From Gnetum montanum (Eukaryota > Streptophyta > Gnetopsida > Gnetales > Gnetaceae), in assembly GCA_015680685.1 (NCBI GenBank), contig MNCI01033639.1, positions 392,323-456,322 on the forward strand: a DNA stretch of 64,000 nucleotides. The letters are read 5' to 3'. Below, piece after piece: positions 47,759 to 59,749 of the stretch; the stretch's first letter is position 1, and each line of letters opens with the position of its first letter. Position numbers and translations under genes: made by a program. The notes below the pieces were generated by a model. The model was not told where the DNA came from and searched no databases. It saw only the letters and a program-made list of their open reading frames with translations.

Positions 47759-48100
47759 TGGCTACCTCTCATAGGCCTAGAAGGACACCACTAGCCAGGG
47801 ATAATAAACAAATCCAAAATAATGAACATGAACATCTATAAGTACAACAATAATTCTAAATCACATTTGCTCATGATGATCTGTTCTACCTTGATCATAC
47901 ACCTATTTTACAAGGACAAACAACTTAGGTGGAGGGATGCTTATGATAATGTTGTCCTACATTTAAACATATCAACCTCTTCTATGCTTTGGGTAGTACT
48001 AATGATGATAAGGATGAATCATATAGTAGGAGGATATCATTTGAACAAGAAAATTATTAAGTTCTACCTATCCACTTCTACGTAGTGTCATGTAGACAAG
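47759..48100 (+). pseudogene. gag N-terminal fragment after LTR G
   Basis: Starts MATSHRPRRTPLARDNKQ 121 bp after the PBS, in the place where element A's gag begins. It continues through stops with DDLFYLDHTPILQGQTT and YALGSTNDDKDESYSRRISF. No Retrotrans_gag core is seen before the sequence changes into minus-strand gag tail near 48.1 kb, so the fragment is truncated by rearrangement. Confidence 0.35.
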
Positions 48101-48149
48101 AGATTGAATCTACAATACTAGTGTAAAAGGGTCAAGCATAACATGCCAT

Positions 48150-50000
48150 TTGAGGTAGATTCAAAATAGAAGAATGATGAGGCAATTTAGATCATGGGAT
48201 ATCTAGTCAATAATATTTGAGAGGATAATAATAATAAGTAGTGTGAGTAATAAGACCAATAGAGGAAATAAATTGTTAAACGTAATAGCCATAAGGATTT
48301 GGCTAGCAATATAAACATTGTTATTTAGGTGGTGGCATTGCTTATAATTGTGAGTTTTCCCACTACTACTTGTACTATTCCTATTGTTGCAGCAAGGCCT
48401 TACTTGGATAGTGTTGTGGCTGACATGGCTACATGTAATAACCCTATTAGTATAACAACCTTCTTAGAATCTATTTTTTTCGCAAACTTTAGGTTAGGAG
48501 CATAGACACCTAATTCTTGCACTAAAATAATAATGTGGAATGTGATAGGATAAGATTCTTTTGGATGTTCATATTAACAAACATCATAGGCATCATTTCC
48601 ATATAATTTAAGATCAAAGACTTTCTGAACTACATCTACCTTTCATTTTTTTGGTAGAGATCCTTTTCCTTCTTCTTTTCTTATTTTATTTTATTGCTAC
48701 TACTTTTACTTACTTATTAAGCTCCTTCATGATTTTGAGCATGGCTAAAAACTTCTCTTTGGTTGCATCCCACATCTTATTGATCTTATTGGTAATTTCA
48801 TATATAATTTGTTGCATGGGAAAGACCTTTTGTTAAACCAATACTTACAATGGATCCTTGTCTTGAATCTCAAAGGCTTGAAAATCTTTCTTTATGATGG
48901 ATGGATCCTTGTTATATTCCTTTGAATTTTCTTATTTTCTTAATTCATCTTTTTCCTTGACCATCTAATAAATCAATTTCTATACCTGATGTGCTTTTAA
49001 CTTTGATAGCCTCTCATAAACCCCAAGAGTTTCATGATTTTTGTTTTATAGCCTATTAATAAGGTGGCAAAGTTGCTTCTTCTAGAAAAAGTTATGGCTT
49101 GGACATCAGTAGAACAATGAGTAATATCTATCCAAGACCACATCCAATGACTTATGGTTGCCTTACTTTCATTCTTAGATCCATTTCTTTAGGTTGGATA
49201 CTCAAGTGTAAGGCTAGTACTTTTCATTAAACATCTCTAGCATGGTGCTTCATCTATGAATGAAATTGCACTCTAATAATCTATAGCATCTTTCTGCTTC
49301 CTTGGTTAATATCCTAGAAAATAGTTTTAGCTTTTGCCAATTGCTCTCTATGTTTTACAAGACACAAGCATTATGGAAGACTTACAAATGATTTTAAAAG
49401 TCTACATTATAGTTTCTCTCAAACTACATGTTATTCATAGACTTTTGATGTGATGCTTCTTCTAATGAATAGATGGAATATATACAATATCTTTAATTTG
49501 AATCATACTTCTAGTGGCTAGCAATGGCTCATATTTGTTGTTAGGCATGAAAATATTTATATTAGAATCATATTCATCATCATCATGGTTTGGTTTTGGT
49601 TCTCTTCTATGTCTTCTTCCTATTCTTCTCTATGGATTTCTTTTAGGATTCCTTCCTCAATTTCATTTCACCTTTCCATGTTCTTCTTCAAAGTCATTAG
49701 ATGATAAGAAATAATTGGAATACTCATGTCAATTTTTCCTTTTCCTAAAACTTGTATATTCATAATTTCTTTCTTTGTTAGAGGTTCTTAGCCTAGAAGG
49801 CCTCTTAGGTTTTACAATCTCTTTTCATCTTTATTGGATTTATCTCAAAGGAAGAGCATGTGATGCTATTACGTAGCTCATCTTATGTGAGATTGAACAA
49901 CGTGTTGGATAGATTTATCAAGGTAGCCATACTATGATGGCACCTCTCTTCTCCTTGTGACCTCCTATGCTTCTCATCTACATAACAACCCACAAAATCA
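48150..50000 (-). pseudogene. gag of a minus-strand Ty3/gypsy element
   Basis: Minus-strand pieces include MPNNKYEPLLATRSMIQIKD (about 49550-49490), ESNWQKLKLFSRILTKEAER (about 49360-49300) and STMLEMFNEKY (about 49250-49215). These are direct counterparts of the gag core in element A and in the 12.8-15 kb copy. The charged N-terminal part reaches about 50.0 kb; the Tyr/Gln/Pro-rich tail reaches about 48.15 kb. No LTR or PBS is seen above 50 kb for this copy. Confidence 0.65.
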
Positions 50001-50930
50001 TCTTTTTCTTACCTATTTTACCACCTCTAATAAATGGCTAGTTATCATGATAACCTTAGTAGAAAAATGCTATCTGTACTATTAATATGAAAATAGATGA
50101 TGGTGCTAGTAGTTCTAAGCACAAGCCTAAGAAATGTTCTTTCTTTAGGATGATTTCCAAGCCTATGAATAGTCTTAGTTGACCCATCAATCCATCTTAG
50201 CTAGTAGATTAGCAATAGCTAGTACTATTAATGTACCTCCACTTTATCAACAAACTTAGTGAGCAAGGAAGACGATTGTTGAAACTAGTGTTAAGACAAT
50301 CATGATCACTCATGCAATGTTCAATTAAATTAATGTAGACACTCTTCCACAAAATAAAATTAATCATAATAGCCCTCTAATTTATTTACAAATTACAAAA
50401 AAACTATAATGTAAAGCTTTACTATACTTACGTCTAAGTGTTAACCTAATTTTGCAAGAAATATACAAGGCATGTACCCTATCCCACTAAAAAAGAGCAA
50501 TATTAAGTTAGAGTTGTTACCATTATTAGTGGGTTATCTTATCCTAAAAATTTCTTAGTAATCCATGTTGGAAGTAGGAAAAGAGAGTTTTCAATCGTCA
50601 TGGAAAGAGCCTAGCTAAACATAATTGCTACAAAATTGGATGTTAGATACTTCTTCTTGAAGATTGTCAAGGAAAAAAACATGACATACTAGATAGAAAG
50701 CAAGTTCCATGCATCACATATAATGATGTAGGGTGAAATTGTATGTAGAAAATTAGAATTTGAAAGCCACTACTATTCTAGCATGTAGTAAATGTGAAGT
50801 GTTGAAGTGTGTGTAATAATGTTTGTATGTTAAAGCTACTAAACAAGAAGATATTTAGCAGTTGATCACTAAAAACAAAAAATATCAAGTATATGCATGG
50901 AATTAATAGATAAAATCATCAATTCCTATA
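50000..50930. other. No domain recognised; link to pol
   Basis: AT-rich sequence between the minus-strand gag and the plus-strand pol. It may hold decayed protease, but no motif could be read. Confidence 0.35.
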
Positions 50931-52530
50931 TAGAGAAAATAAATGAATTTGAAGTGCTATAATAAGAACTTTTTCAATTAGGCTACATTCTAGAAGAACT
51001 AGTAAATCAAGAAAAACTAGTAATTTATGAGAAAAATATACTAGAATTAATTAAATTTAAAATGCTGCTTGAATCACAAGAATACATGTTCTTACAAAAT
51101 GGAAAGCCTATTATTATTAATGTCAAGCTCATAAAGCATCAAATAAGGAAGCTACTTGAGGTAGTGAACAAATGCCCTATAGCATTTGCATGGCCCTATA
51201 AAGAAATTATATGAATTGATCCCTATAAATGCTAACATTACATATACATAGATTTGATAATCAAAACAAGAACATTTCCTAATGTAGACTCAATCCTAAA
51301 TTAAAATATGTAATAAATTAGAAGATTGAAAAACTCTTAAAAATGGGATTCATTAAAGGAAGAGAAATTAATGAGTGGCTGATCTCACTTATAATTGTTT
51401 CTAAAAAGGAGGGTAAATGGAGGATCTATGTTGGTTTTGTATTAATGAATGTTACATGTTCAAGGATCATTTTTCATTATCTTTCATGGACTAGGTCATA
51501 GATACCTTAGAAGACATAAATATTACAGCTTTCTTGATGGATACAATGGCTATAATCAAATCCAAATTTTTCCTAAGGATCAATCCAAAACTACATTCAT
51601 GCATTCGTTGGAAACATTTGCATATACAAAGATGTCATTAGAGTTTTAAAATACCCTAGCTACCTTTTAATATCTAGTTCCTAGTATAATTCAAAAATAG
51701 ATAGGCAATGGGATGGAGGTTTTCATGAATGGCTTTTTCACCTATGAATATGATTTTGACAAGGTATTCAATAGACTTTAACATGTACTAAAATATTGTG
51801 TTGAGACCAACCTAAAGCTCAACTAGTAGAAAAATCATCTAATAGTTTAGAAGAACATAGTTTTGGGACATACAATGTTAGAGAAAGAGAATGAGGTGGA
51901 CATCAAGAAGATCAAGATGATCCAGGAAATTACACAAAGAACTAAATAGTGAAGGATATGATATCCTTACTTAGGCACATAGGGTATTATTGTAGATTAA
52001 ACAAAAACCTTTTTAAAATTGTTAGACCATTAGTAGAGCTAATAAAGAAAGATGTACCATTCACATAAACTAATAAATGTGAGTAAGCATTTGAATTATT
52101 GAAGCAGAAGCTTGTAAACACTTTCATTTTATAAGCTTTAGATTGGTCTTGATCTTTTCACATAATAACATATGAATTAAATTAAGCACTAGAAGTGGTG
52201 TTGACATAGTTGCAAGGGCAACAAAGACCCTACTACATTCATTATGCTAGTAGGGGTATTAATGGTGCACAATTAAATTATATAACAATAAAAAAAGAGT
52301 TGAGGATAGTGGTTTATGCACTAGAAAAGTTTAGGCATTATGTGCTTGGATGCCTAATTTTTATGCATACTAATCAAAGTACAACTCACTTTCTTATAAA
52401 TAAGTTAATGATTAGTTCACAAATCATCAAGTGGTTGTTAACCTTATAGAAGTTTATGCAACCATGATCTTCAAGAAGAGAATATAAAACATAGTTGTAG
52501 ATCATATATCATGTCTCCAATAAAGCCATG
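50930..52530 (+). pseudogene. RT and RNase H of Ty3/gypsy element, plus strand
   Basis: The lead-in CPIAFAWPYKEII (about 51170-51215) is followed by YYSFLDGYNGYNQIQIFPKD (about 51520-51580) and TTFMHSLETFAYTKMSLEF. The catalytic box reads VFMNGF at 51719-51736, so both catalytic Asp residues are lost. VLGHTMLEKENEVD follows. RNase H (52210-52449) reads RPYYIHYASRGINGAQLNY, then ALEKFRHYVLG and IFMHTNQST. It is closely related to the minus-strand copy at 10.3-11.6 kb. Homology ends near 52530, after the DHISCLQ counterpart of DHLSRL; integrase is absent. Confidence 0.82.
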
Positions 52531-55500
52531 AGGTTGATTAAGTATAACATCCTAGTTTTAGAATCCTTTTTCTTTTATTGATATGTCTTGTGGCTTGAAC
52601 ATTGGATGTGATATGCCTAGCCTATTTATTATATTTTACCTTAGTCTTACATTGGTACCTTACTTGTATAATGCTTTATTATTATATTTTAAATATTAAT
52701 ATTTATGTTATTCCTTTCTAAGATTAAATTATAGGTAGGAAAAATAAATTACAACTACTGCTTGAAGGGTTTTGATCAAGTATTAGGAAGCTAGAAAGTC
52801 ATGTACAAGAATTTCTACATCATACATGTTAGCATCTAAAAGGTAAATAATACAATAAATAAGCATTATCATCATAATAATAACTAAATAAGAAAAATTA
52901 CATCCACCACCATCTAATCCCAAACATTCATCATCAGAGACCAACCCCCACTTTTAGTTTTAACATGTGTATTCATTTCATGTTGAATGTTTACTCAATG
53001 TACACATTAAGATTTTAAACCAATTGTGCTATTATTACTAGTATGCATGTAGGACTTCATTCATGTCTTTTATATTTGATACCCAAGAGTGAATAGATTG
53101 ATCTAGCTTATCTCTCCTTAAAGCTTTTTAAACTTGCCAAGAGCTGAACTCATCTAGTTTACACTCCCCCTTCACATTTAAGATGCAAGCCTACATCAAG
53201 AGTCATCTCTACTATAGAAGCAAAGGATGGTACTTGCCCTAAGATTTTTCATAACCAACCAATCTCTTTCTTATGCTATCATTGTTATATACATTATCAT
53301 CATTAGTAGTAGTTATAAAAATCACATTAGAACAGTAGCAACTAAATATCACATTAATCACAATATCTTGGGGTGGTAAGAAGCATGCTCTCTTTGATGA
53401 GATAAAGAATAAATTCCATAGGTTTCTATTTATCTCTCCTTAGGTTTTCAAATTAGTTTCTACATGTTGCAATAGTTTAGTGTAGTTCTAATTGGATTTT
53501 TAGATTGGATTTCATGTTTTATGTTCACTTATCTTCTTCTTAATTTCACCCTATTTCACCATGTTTATACATCTCCAAATTTGCATAAGGATTCTAGATA
53601 TCAATTTTTACATCCCCATTCCCAAATTAACCCATTCCATAACCAAGATGGTGTTGTTTTATAAGAAGAGGTTGCAACTATTATAATAAGATCTGTAATG
53701 AAATGGCATGTTCTTAAGGTGACCTTTGGGAGTTTGACCTAAGGTATTTATACCTAGTAATTAGAGGTCATGTAAGCATGGAGTTGTGGATCCAGTAAAA
53801 ATGAGTAATAGGTGTTAGGTGAAGCAAGATAGAAAGATGATTAGCTATCTTTTTTGGTTGGGTATAGGCCTAACTATGCTGATAGTGTTAGATTGCCTCT
53901 AAGAGATAAATGTTGAAGAAAAAATCTCCAGAGAACCCTCAAATCATGACCTATATACACTCATTTAATTCTAATTTTATTATTAACATACTTCCCTTTC
54001 ATTCCTTCTACATAATATCAAATGTTACATATATTTGACATTTGTCATAAAATCTAGGAATGGGATGTCACAATTGGTATTAAAATAAATCATGACTTAG
54101 GATAAGTTAGAACCAAGGATTAACTATGATCTAATGACAAAGTATGAGCCATGATCTAGGATGAATTATGAGCCATTGTTATATGTGAATCATATTTACG
54201 ATGAACTACACCAATGAATAAGTCGTTCCAATACATTAACTTTTATGGATAATAATGACCAAACTTCAATGATACATTAATAAAGTACATCAAGTATAGG
54301 AGATTTTAGTAAGTTAAGAAATCATCCATGTAGGTAACCCTTACCTATTTCTCAAATAGTGACAATCTTTTTCTAGTCCAGTAGGATTTTTTATACCTAC
54401 TTTTTTGGTTTGATAGGCATTAAGGTTAAGTGTGGCTTTGACATTATCCCACATGAGTTTGAGCATAAAACTCTCCAAAAATATCATCGTAGGATACATT
54501 TTAAGCTCTTAGATACCTTCAAGGATCATTCCAACTCATAACTTAGCTTATGAGCTTTACTTTTGGTGATCCTAAAAAAGTTCAGAAATCAAAATTTTTC
54601 TTAGTGGTAGAGGTGATGTGAATTTTGTGTTAGTGTTCCTTCTCAACCATTGACATCACATTAGCTACAACCCTAGACCATCCTTTTCATGTCACCTATA
54701 TGAAAACTACATTTTAGCCAGCAATTTGACATTGCAAGATTCCAAACGACTCATCCAAGATACTATTGGCATCATAAGCTTCAAATATTGACATTTGGAC
54801 AGTTTGACACTAAGACTCTAAGACTAAAATTTTTTCTTAGTGCTATCTAATGCTAACATTAACATTAGCATTAATGTTAAAGTCAACATTGTAAACATGA
54901 TCTACAACACCTCTGAGGCTCATCTCACTTACAATTCAACTCATCCCTTAACTTCTTAGGATCTCAAGAACATTATTATGACTCATTTTAGCTTTAGTTT
55001 AGAAATCCTATGAACATGAAAACTCAATTCAAGAAAAATTCATAAAATATTCTAATTTCTTAGCCAATGTTAATACTAATGCTAGCATCAACATTAATAG
55101 GGATTGCAAAATGTAATTCCTTTCCTCCTCAATCAATAGTTAACATCATCTCTTAGACTCACAAGTTCCTTAGCATTAGCTCAACATGATTAGACATTAG
55201 TTTGGGCATCAAATGAGGCCATGGAAGGCTTAGACTAGCACTTAAGAAGAATTGGAAATTTTTTTCTAAGTTGACATTTGTATCAATGTTAGCATCACCT
55301 ATCCATGTTTCTAATCTTGCCATGTTTGAAGGTCAAACTTGCTAAATTTGAATTCCCAATGAACTTCACTTAACTTAGGAGTCAAATTTGACAACCATAA
55401 TTCTATAAAAATGAGATTAAAATCCATATTTTAGGGATGATTTCTTAAGATCTATAGCACTTTTTCAAGATTTCAAGAGATCAAGAGCATATGCAACAAA

Positions 55501-56200
55501 CCGCCTACTATCTCCTATGTGCTCCACAATTAACACAACTCCTCTTGGCTCTAGAACTAACACTAACATATTGTCAATGTCATTCAAACAACTTTTGTGT
55601 TAGCACTCTAGACTTGGAATTTTTTAGCATCAATTTTAGTCTTTAAAGTTAGAATTTTTTTAGCTGTAGCATCAATGACAAGATCCTTAGCTAAAATAAC
55701 CTTGGTTTGGCCCCAAATTAATGTTGTCTAGTGCCTGCAACCTTTCCATCTATAACCTCACCCTCCAAAGATTTAATTCCCCTTCAAACTTATATTTTAC
55801 TTACAAATTGGGTTCTTATTATTAGTTTTATCTCACTTACGTTTTTACTCCAATACTTACATTTTGGCCCTCCTTAGGAGGCAAACACTCATTTTTTTAA
55901 TAATAAAGCATTTTTATTATTTGGGAAGGAAGCCAAAACCTTTTTCTCAATATCATAGCTCTCTATATTTTAATATTTTATGCTCATTTATTTACACTTT
56001 TATCCTTATATTTTATTTCACCACTCATAGTTTATTCTACACTTAGTCTATTTTTTAGCAATAAATACTTAGCCAAATTTTACCATTTTCACTCAACACT
56101 TTTATCAATTTTTTATCATTCTTAGTGTGCATTCTATAGGCTAAGCCCACTCTATATTGAAGATTTATACATCATTGTATCATTATTGTTGACTTATTGA
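52530..56200. other. No gene recognised; AT-rich with ATTAATGTTAGC-type motifs
   Basis: No protein family could be read. From 54.84 to 55.7 kb there are irregular repeats of motifs such as TTAACATTAGCATTAATGTT (54855-54880), GTTAATACTAATGCTAGC (55073-55092) and ATCAATGTTAGCATCA (55281-55297). These resemble the U3 repeats of LTR D and F. An undetected degenerate LTR is possible here. Confidence 0.4.
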
Positions 56201-58520
56201 AGTCAAAGACCATTTGTGGCTCTGAATTAAGTACTTTAACTCTTAGTTCATGGAGGCATCTCTTGTGGAATTACAAAAGAATAATTTCATAGGAACATTT
56301 TTAATGCTAGAAGAAGGGCCAATGACATTTCTAGTATATTAAAACTATCACCTATCAACCTGTAGATCCTTTCTAATAATTAGAATAATTTTACTCTTGT
56401 TGGTTTTTACTTAGTTTTATTTTCCCATTTGCACTTAATCTTATTTTCTTCTAAGTATGTATGTAGGAGACACTTGATATCATGTATGATCAAGGTTTCG
56501 AATCCACTCACATCTTCCAAGTTCATAAACTAATGAAAGCATATAAGACATAGGTTCTTGTGGCACCCATGATTGTACATGACTATAAGGTTACATATGC
56601 GAAGTAAGAATTGAGCATAGCACTCTCTAAGAACAAGTTAAGGAGGATGGTTACCTATCAGACAGCCAATAGTTTGAAATCATTTTTGCTAAATCCAACC
56701 TACAAAAAGGACCAACGCAATTCATAATGAGACACTTGAAAATATAATATTTTTATTACTTGACCAACCCTTTGCCATCCCATTGAGCTAAATCAATTTG
56801 AACAAGTAGCATTAGTAGAATACCTACTCATCAAAGATGAAGTCTAGGTAATGACAAGTGCTAACATTCAATAGAAATAAGCTATTGAGAATAATCTCAT
56901 TGGAAATCCTAATATTAATTTTAGCAGTAAGAATTATCAATTCTAGGACCAACATAGTAAGGAAAGTAGTGACATTAGTATTCATAATGATGATAAAAAG
57001 GAACATCTCCATGTTTCCCTACCTGTAGATCACTTTCCACTATCATAGCTCGCCATGTGACCAACCTACCTTCTACCTATAGTGTGTTCCCTAACTGTAC
57101 TCTTCTAACACTAGTACAAAGTATTAATTTACTACTTTAATTCTTTTCAAGCCTTATCCCACATAGTTCCAATGCAGTAGTCATATTTCTTACCTCTCCT
57201 CTCATTTGCATACCTTATTCCTCACTACCCCATTATGCCATCAATGCCTATGCCTACCATGATGCCTATTCAACTAGTCTTATTGGCTCATAATTCCATT
57301 CTAAGAAATGTTTTTGATAGTATTTCTAGCATCTTTTTTGAATTGATGTTACTGCTATAAGATCTTTCTTCTAAGTTACAGATGAAACTTAAAAGGTAAC
57401 TACATTACATGGGGGTAGTTCTATAGTATCCATTTCCAATCTACTCATTGATCCCATTAGCCCTTTAATTATACTTGCTCAAGTTTGCAAGGATGTATCA
57501 TTGCTAAATTTAACTAAGTATAATGGGAAATCTAATTCAATTAATCATGTACTTGCCTTTCAAAATGAATGTATGTTACTAACCAATTATCCCTATACCA
57601 TATAAGCTTCTTCAACTTCCTAACTAAAAAAGCACTAGAGTGATATAGATCCCTTCCCCATGGATCCATTACCTTCCTAGAATAGCTCTCCATCACCTTG
57701 ATGGAGAGATTTAAGTATAACATTATTAAGGGTGGAACTTTGTAGAAGATTTCACCAATCAAACAAGCCCATAATGAATCTATCTTCAAGCTTATCTCAA
57801 AAGCAACATTAGCCATAATGGAACTCACACATCCACTCCCTAATGAGCAGCTGCTAAACATTTTTGAAGGGACCATTAATGACTATATTAGAGGAAAGCT
57901 AGTCTATCCTAGACCACTTAGTCTCCATGATACCGTTACTTTAGCCAAGCACATTGAAGAGATGACAATTTAACATATGACCTAGAGTGGGTCAATTTTC
58001 GTAATAAGGATAACAAAGTAACAAAGAAGGAGAAATATTTCTAAAACATTAGATAAATGATGGAATCCATGAATCAATATCTAGCTATCGCATTAGCAAA
58101 TAATGGAGGCAATAATTAAAATAGAAATCCAAATCCAAATCCAAAGCCCAATGGTGATGGATAAAACACATTCAATGGTGGATAAAGGAAATCACCTAAC
58201 GAGAGGTCTAAGTACCATAAATTCCCAATGATGTACATATAGTTATATAACATATTTCTTGAGGGACACATCATTCCAAAATAAATGTTTAAATAGAAAA
58301 GGGTATGCTTTAAAAAGCTCAAAATTTTAACCATTGATCCTTCCCAACGAATGAAAGGAAGCCACTTATCCTAAAGTGGTACAATCCTAACAAGTTTTAT
58401 TACTATCACAAGGCTACATGTCATGATATTAATGATTATAACACATGCAAAGATGATGTTCAAGCTTTGGTTAAAAAAAGAAAAATTGTTTTTAACATAT
58501 TAGTACAACTTAAGAGGCAA
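56200..58520 (+). pseudogene. gag of a Tat-like Ty3/gypsy element
   Basis: Plus-strand pieces include PLIILAQVCKDVSLLNLTKY and GKSNSINHVLAFQNECMLLT (57465-57580), the N-terminal edge of a Tat-type capsid domain, followed by NYPYTI and LSITLL-like remains. The C-terminal motif FYYYHKATCHDINDYNTCKD (about 58396-58455) keeps the spaced H..C/H..C pattern of the Tat-lineage gag zinc finger, with the first Cys replaced by Tyr. Frame shifts and stops are frequent. A minus-oriented LTR abuts at 58628, so the rest of this element is missing. It may belong to the same lineage as the pol at 1-2.6 kb. Confidence 0.55.
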
Positions 58521-58627
58521 AATATGTAAATACTTTATAATTCACTAAATGGACATTCAAGAAGGATTTATGCATTCCATTTTCAAAGCAAGATAAGTTG
58601 TCATAAAGTATACTTTATAATCCAAAT

Positions 58628-59514
58628 TGATGAGCAACGGGTATTCTCTACATCCAACCATACAAATTACAAGCATGTACATGAGATCCAATCAAATTTT
58701 GTGGACTTTATTTACCTAAGTGGCCAATATTCCTAGATGGTGAACTATGTAATTATTAATCATTATCTTCTCAATAAATGCTTATGCTAATCTATATGTA
58801 TGGTTAAGTGTGATCAAGCTGTAAGATATTTATTTTTATACTTTTTCTTATTTTCTTTACTCACTAAATGATTAAGTAAATAAAGATTTAGTATTTAAAT
58901 TAACTAAGTAATTCACAACTTAGTTAACTAACTAGCCTAAATGTGAAGTATCCATTTCCACTTTTCATATACATCCTAAACATATATTAATGTTGTTGGG
59001 TTACCAAACATATACTACTAGGCATACCAAGTATCAACTACTAAGATTACCATGCATTAATAATATATTTTTCTTGAAGTGGTTATACTCACATTACTTA
59101 TAAACAATAATATTAATTGCTTAATAATAAGAAAGTAAATTACATGTAAAGTAAATTGTTGGAAAGTAATGTTATGTTAGTCTAAGTACTGCAATAAATA
59201 GAAGAAATCTAGATTTTATTTCTACTCATGCAAGTATGTCCAAGGACAAATGCACTTGAATAAAATGTCATACAATCACTTAAATCCATGCTGTGGGCAC
59301 TTAGAGGAAAAAATATTCTAACTTCCACAACAAGAAACTGCAAGAGTTTGACTATGGAAATGACCAAAATATGTCATAAATGTGAGGGGTATGCACATAT
59401 ATATAAGTAACACCTACATTAGCATCAATGTACCTACATCAATGCATTATAAGATACATCGATGAGAATATGATGATAAGGTTACACTAACACAACCATC
59501 TTCTTGATGTTTCA
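58628..59514 (-). repeat. 3' LTR of element D
   Basis: An 887-bp LTR on the minus strand, starting TGAAACATCAAGAAG right after the PPT and ending CTCATCA at 58628. No PBS follows the end, as expected for a 3' LTR. U3 has ACATCGATG/ACATCAATG repeats (59420-59465); a minus-strand TATATATA lies near 59405-59412. Confidence 0.8.
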
Positions 59515-59526
59515 TCATTCCCCCAC
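59515..59526 (-). other. Polypurine tract of element D
   Basis: Minus strand GTGGGGGAATGA immediately before the LTR start; same as in elements A and B apart from one base. Confidence 0.75.
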
Positions 59527-59749
59527 AACTAACTAAAAATGTATCCTCAAGTAAACAAAAATGGGATTAAGTTTCTTACAAAATTTGGCAAAGTATGGAA
59601 CTTTATTAATTGAATAGCTAATTGATTGATTCTAGCTAACTTTGAGTGCAATATTATACAGATTCCAAAAAATTAATGCCTTTTACAACATAAATTGGAT
59701 ACTTAGATAAAAGAAATAGTAGGAGCTTGTTGAATGGACAAAGGTGGAA

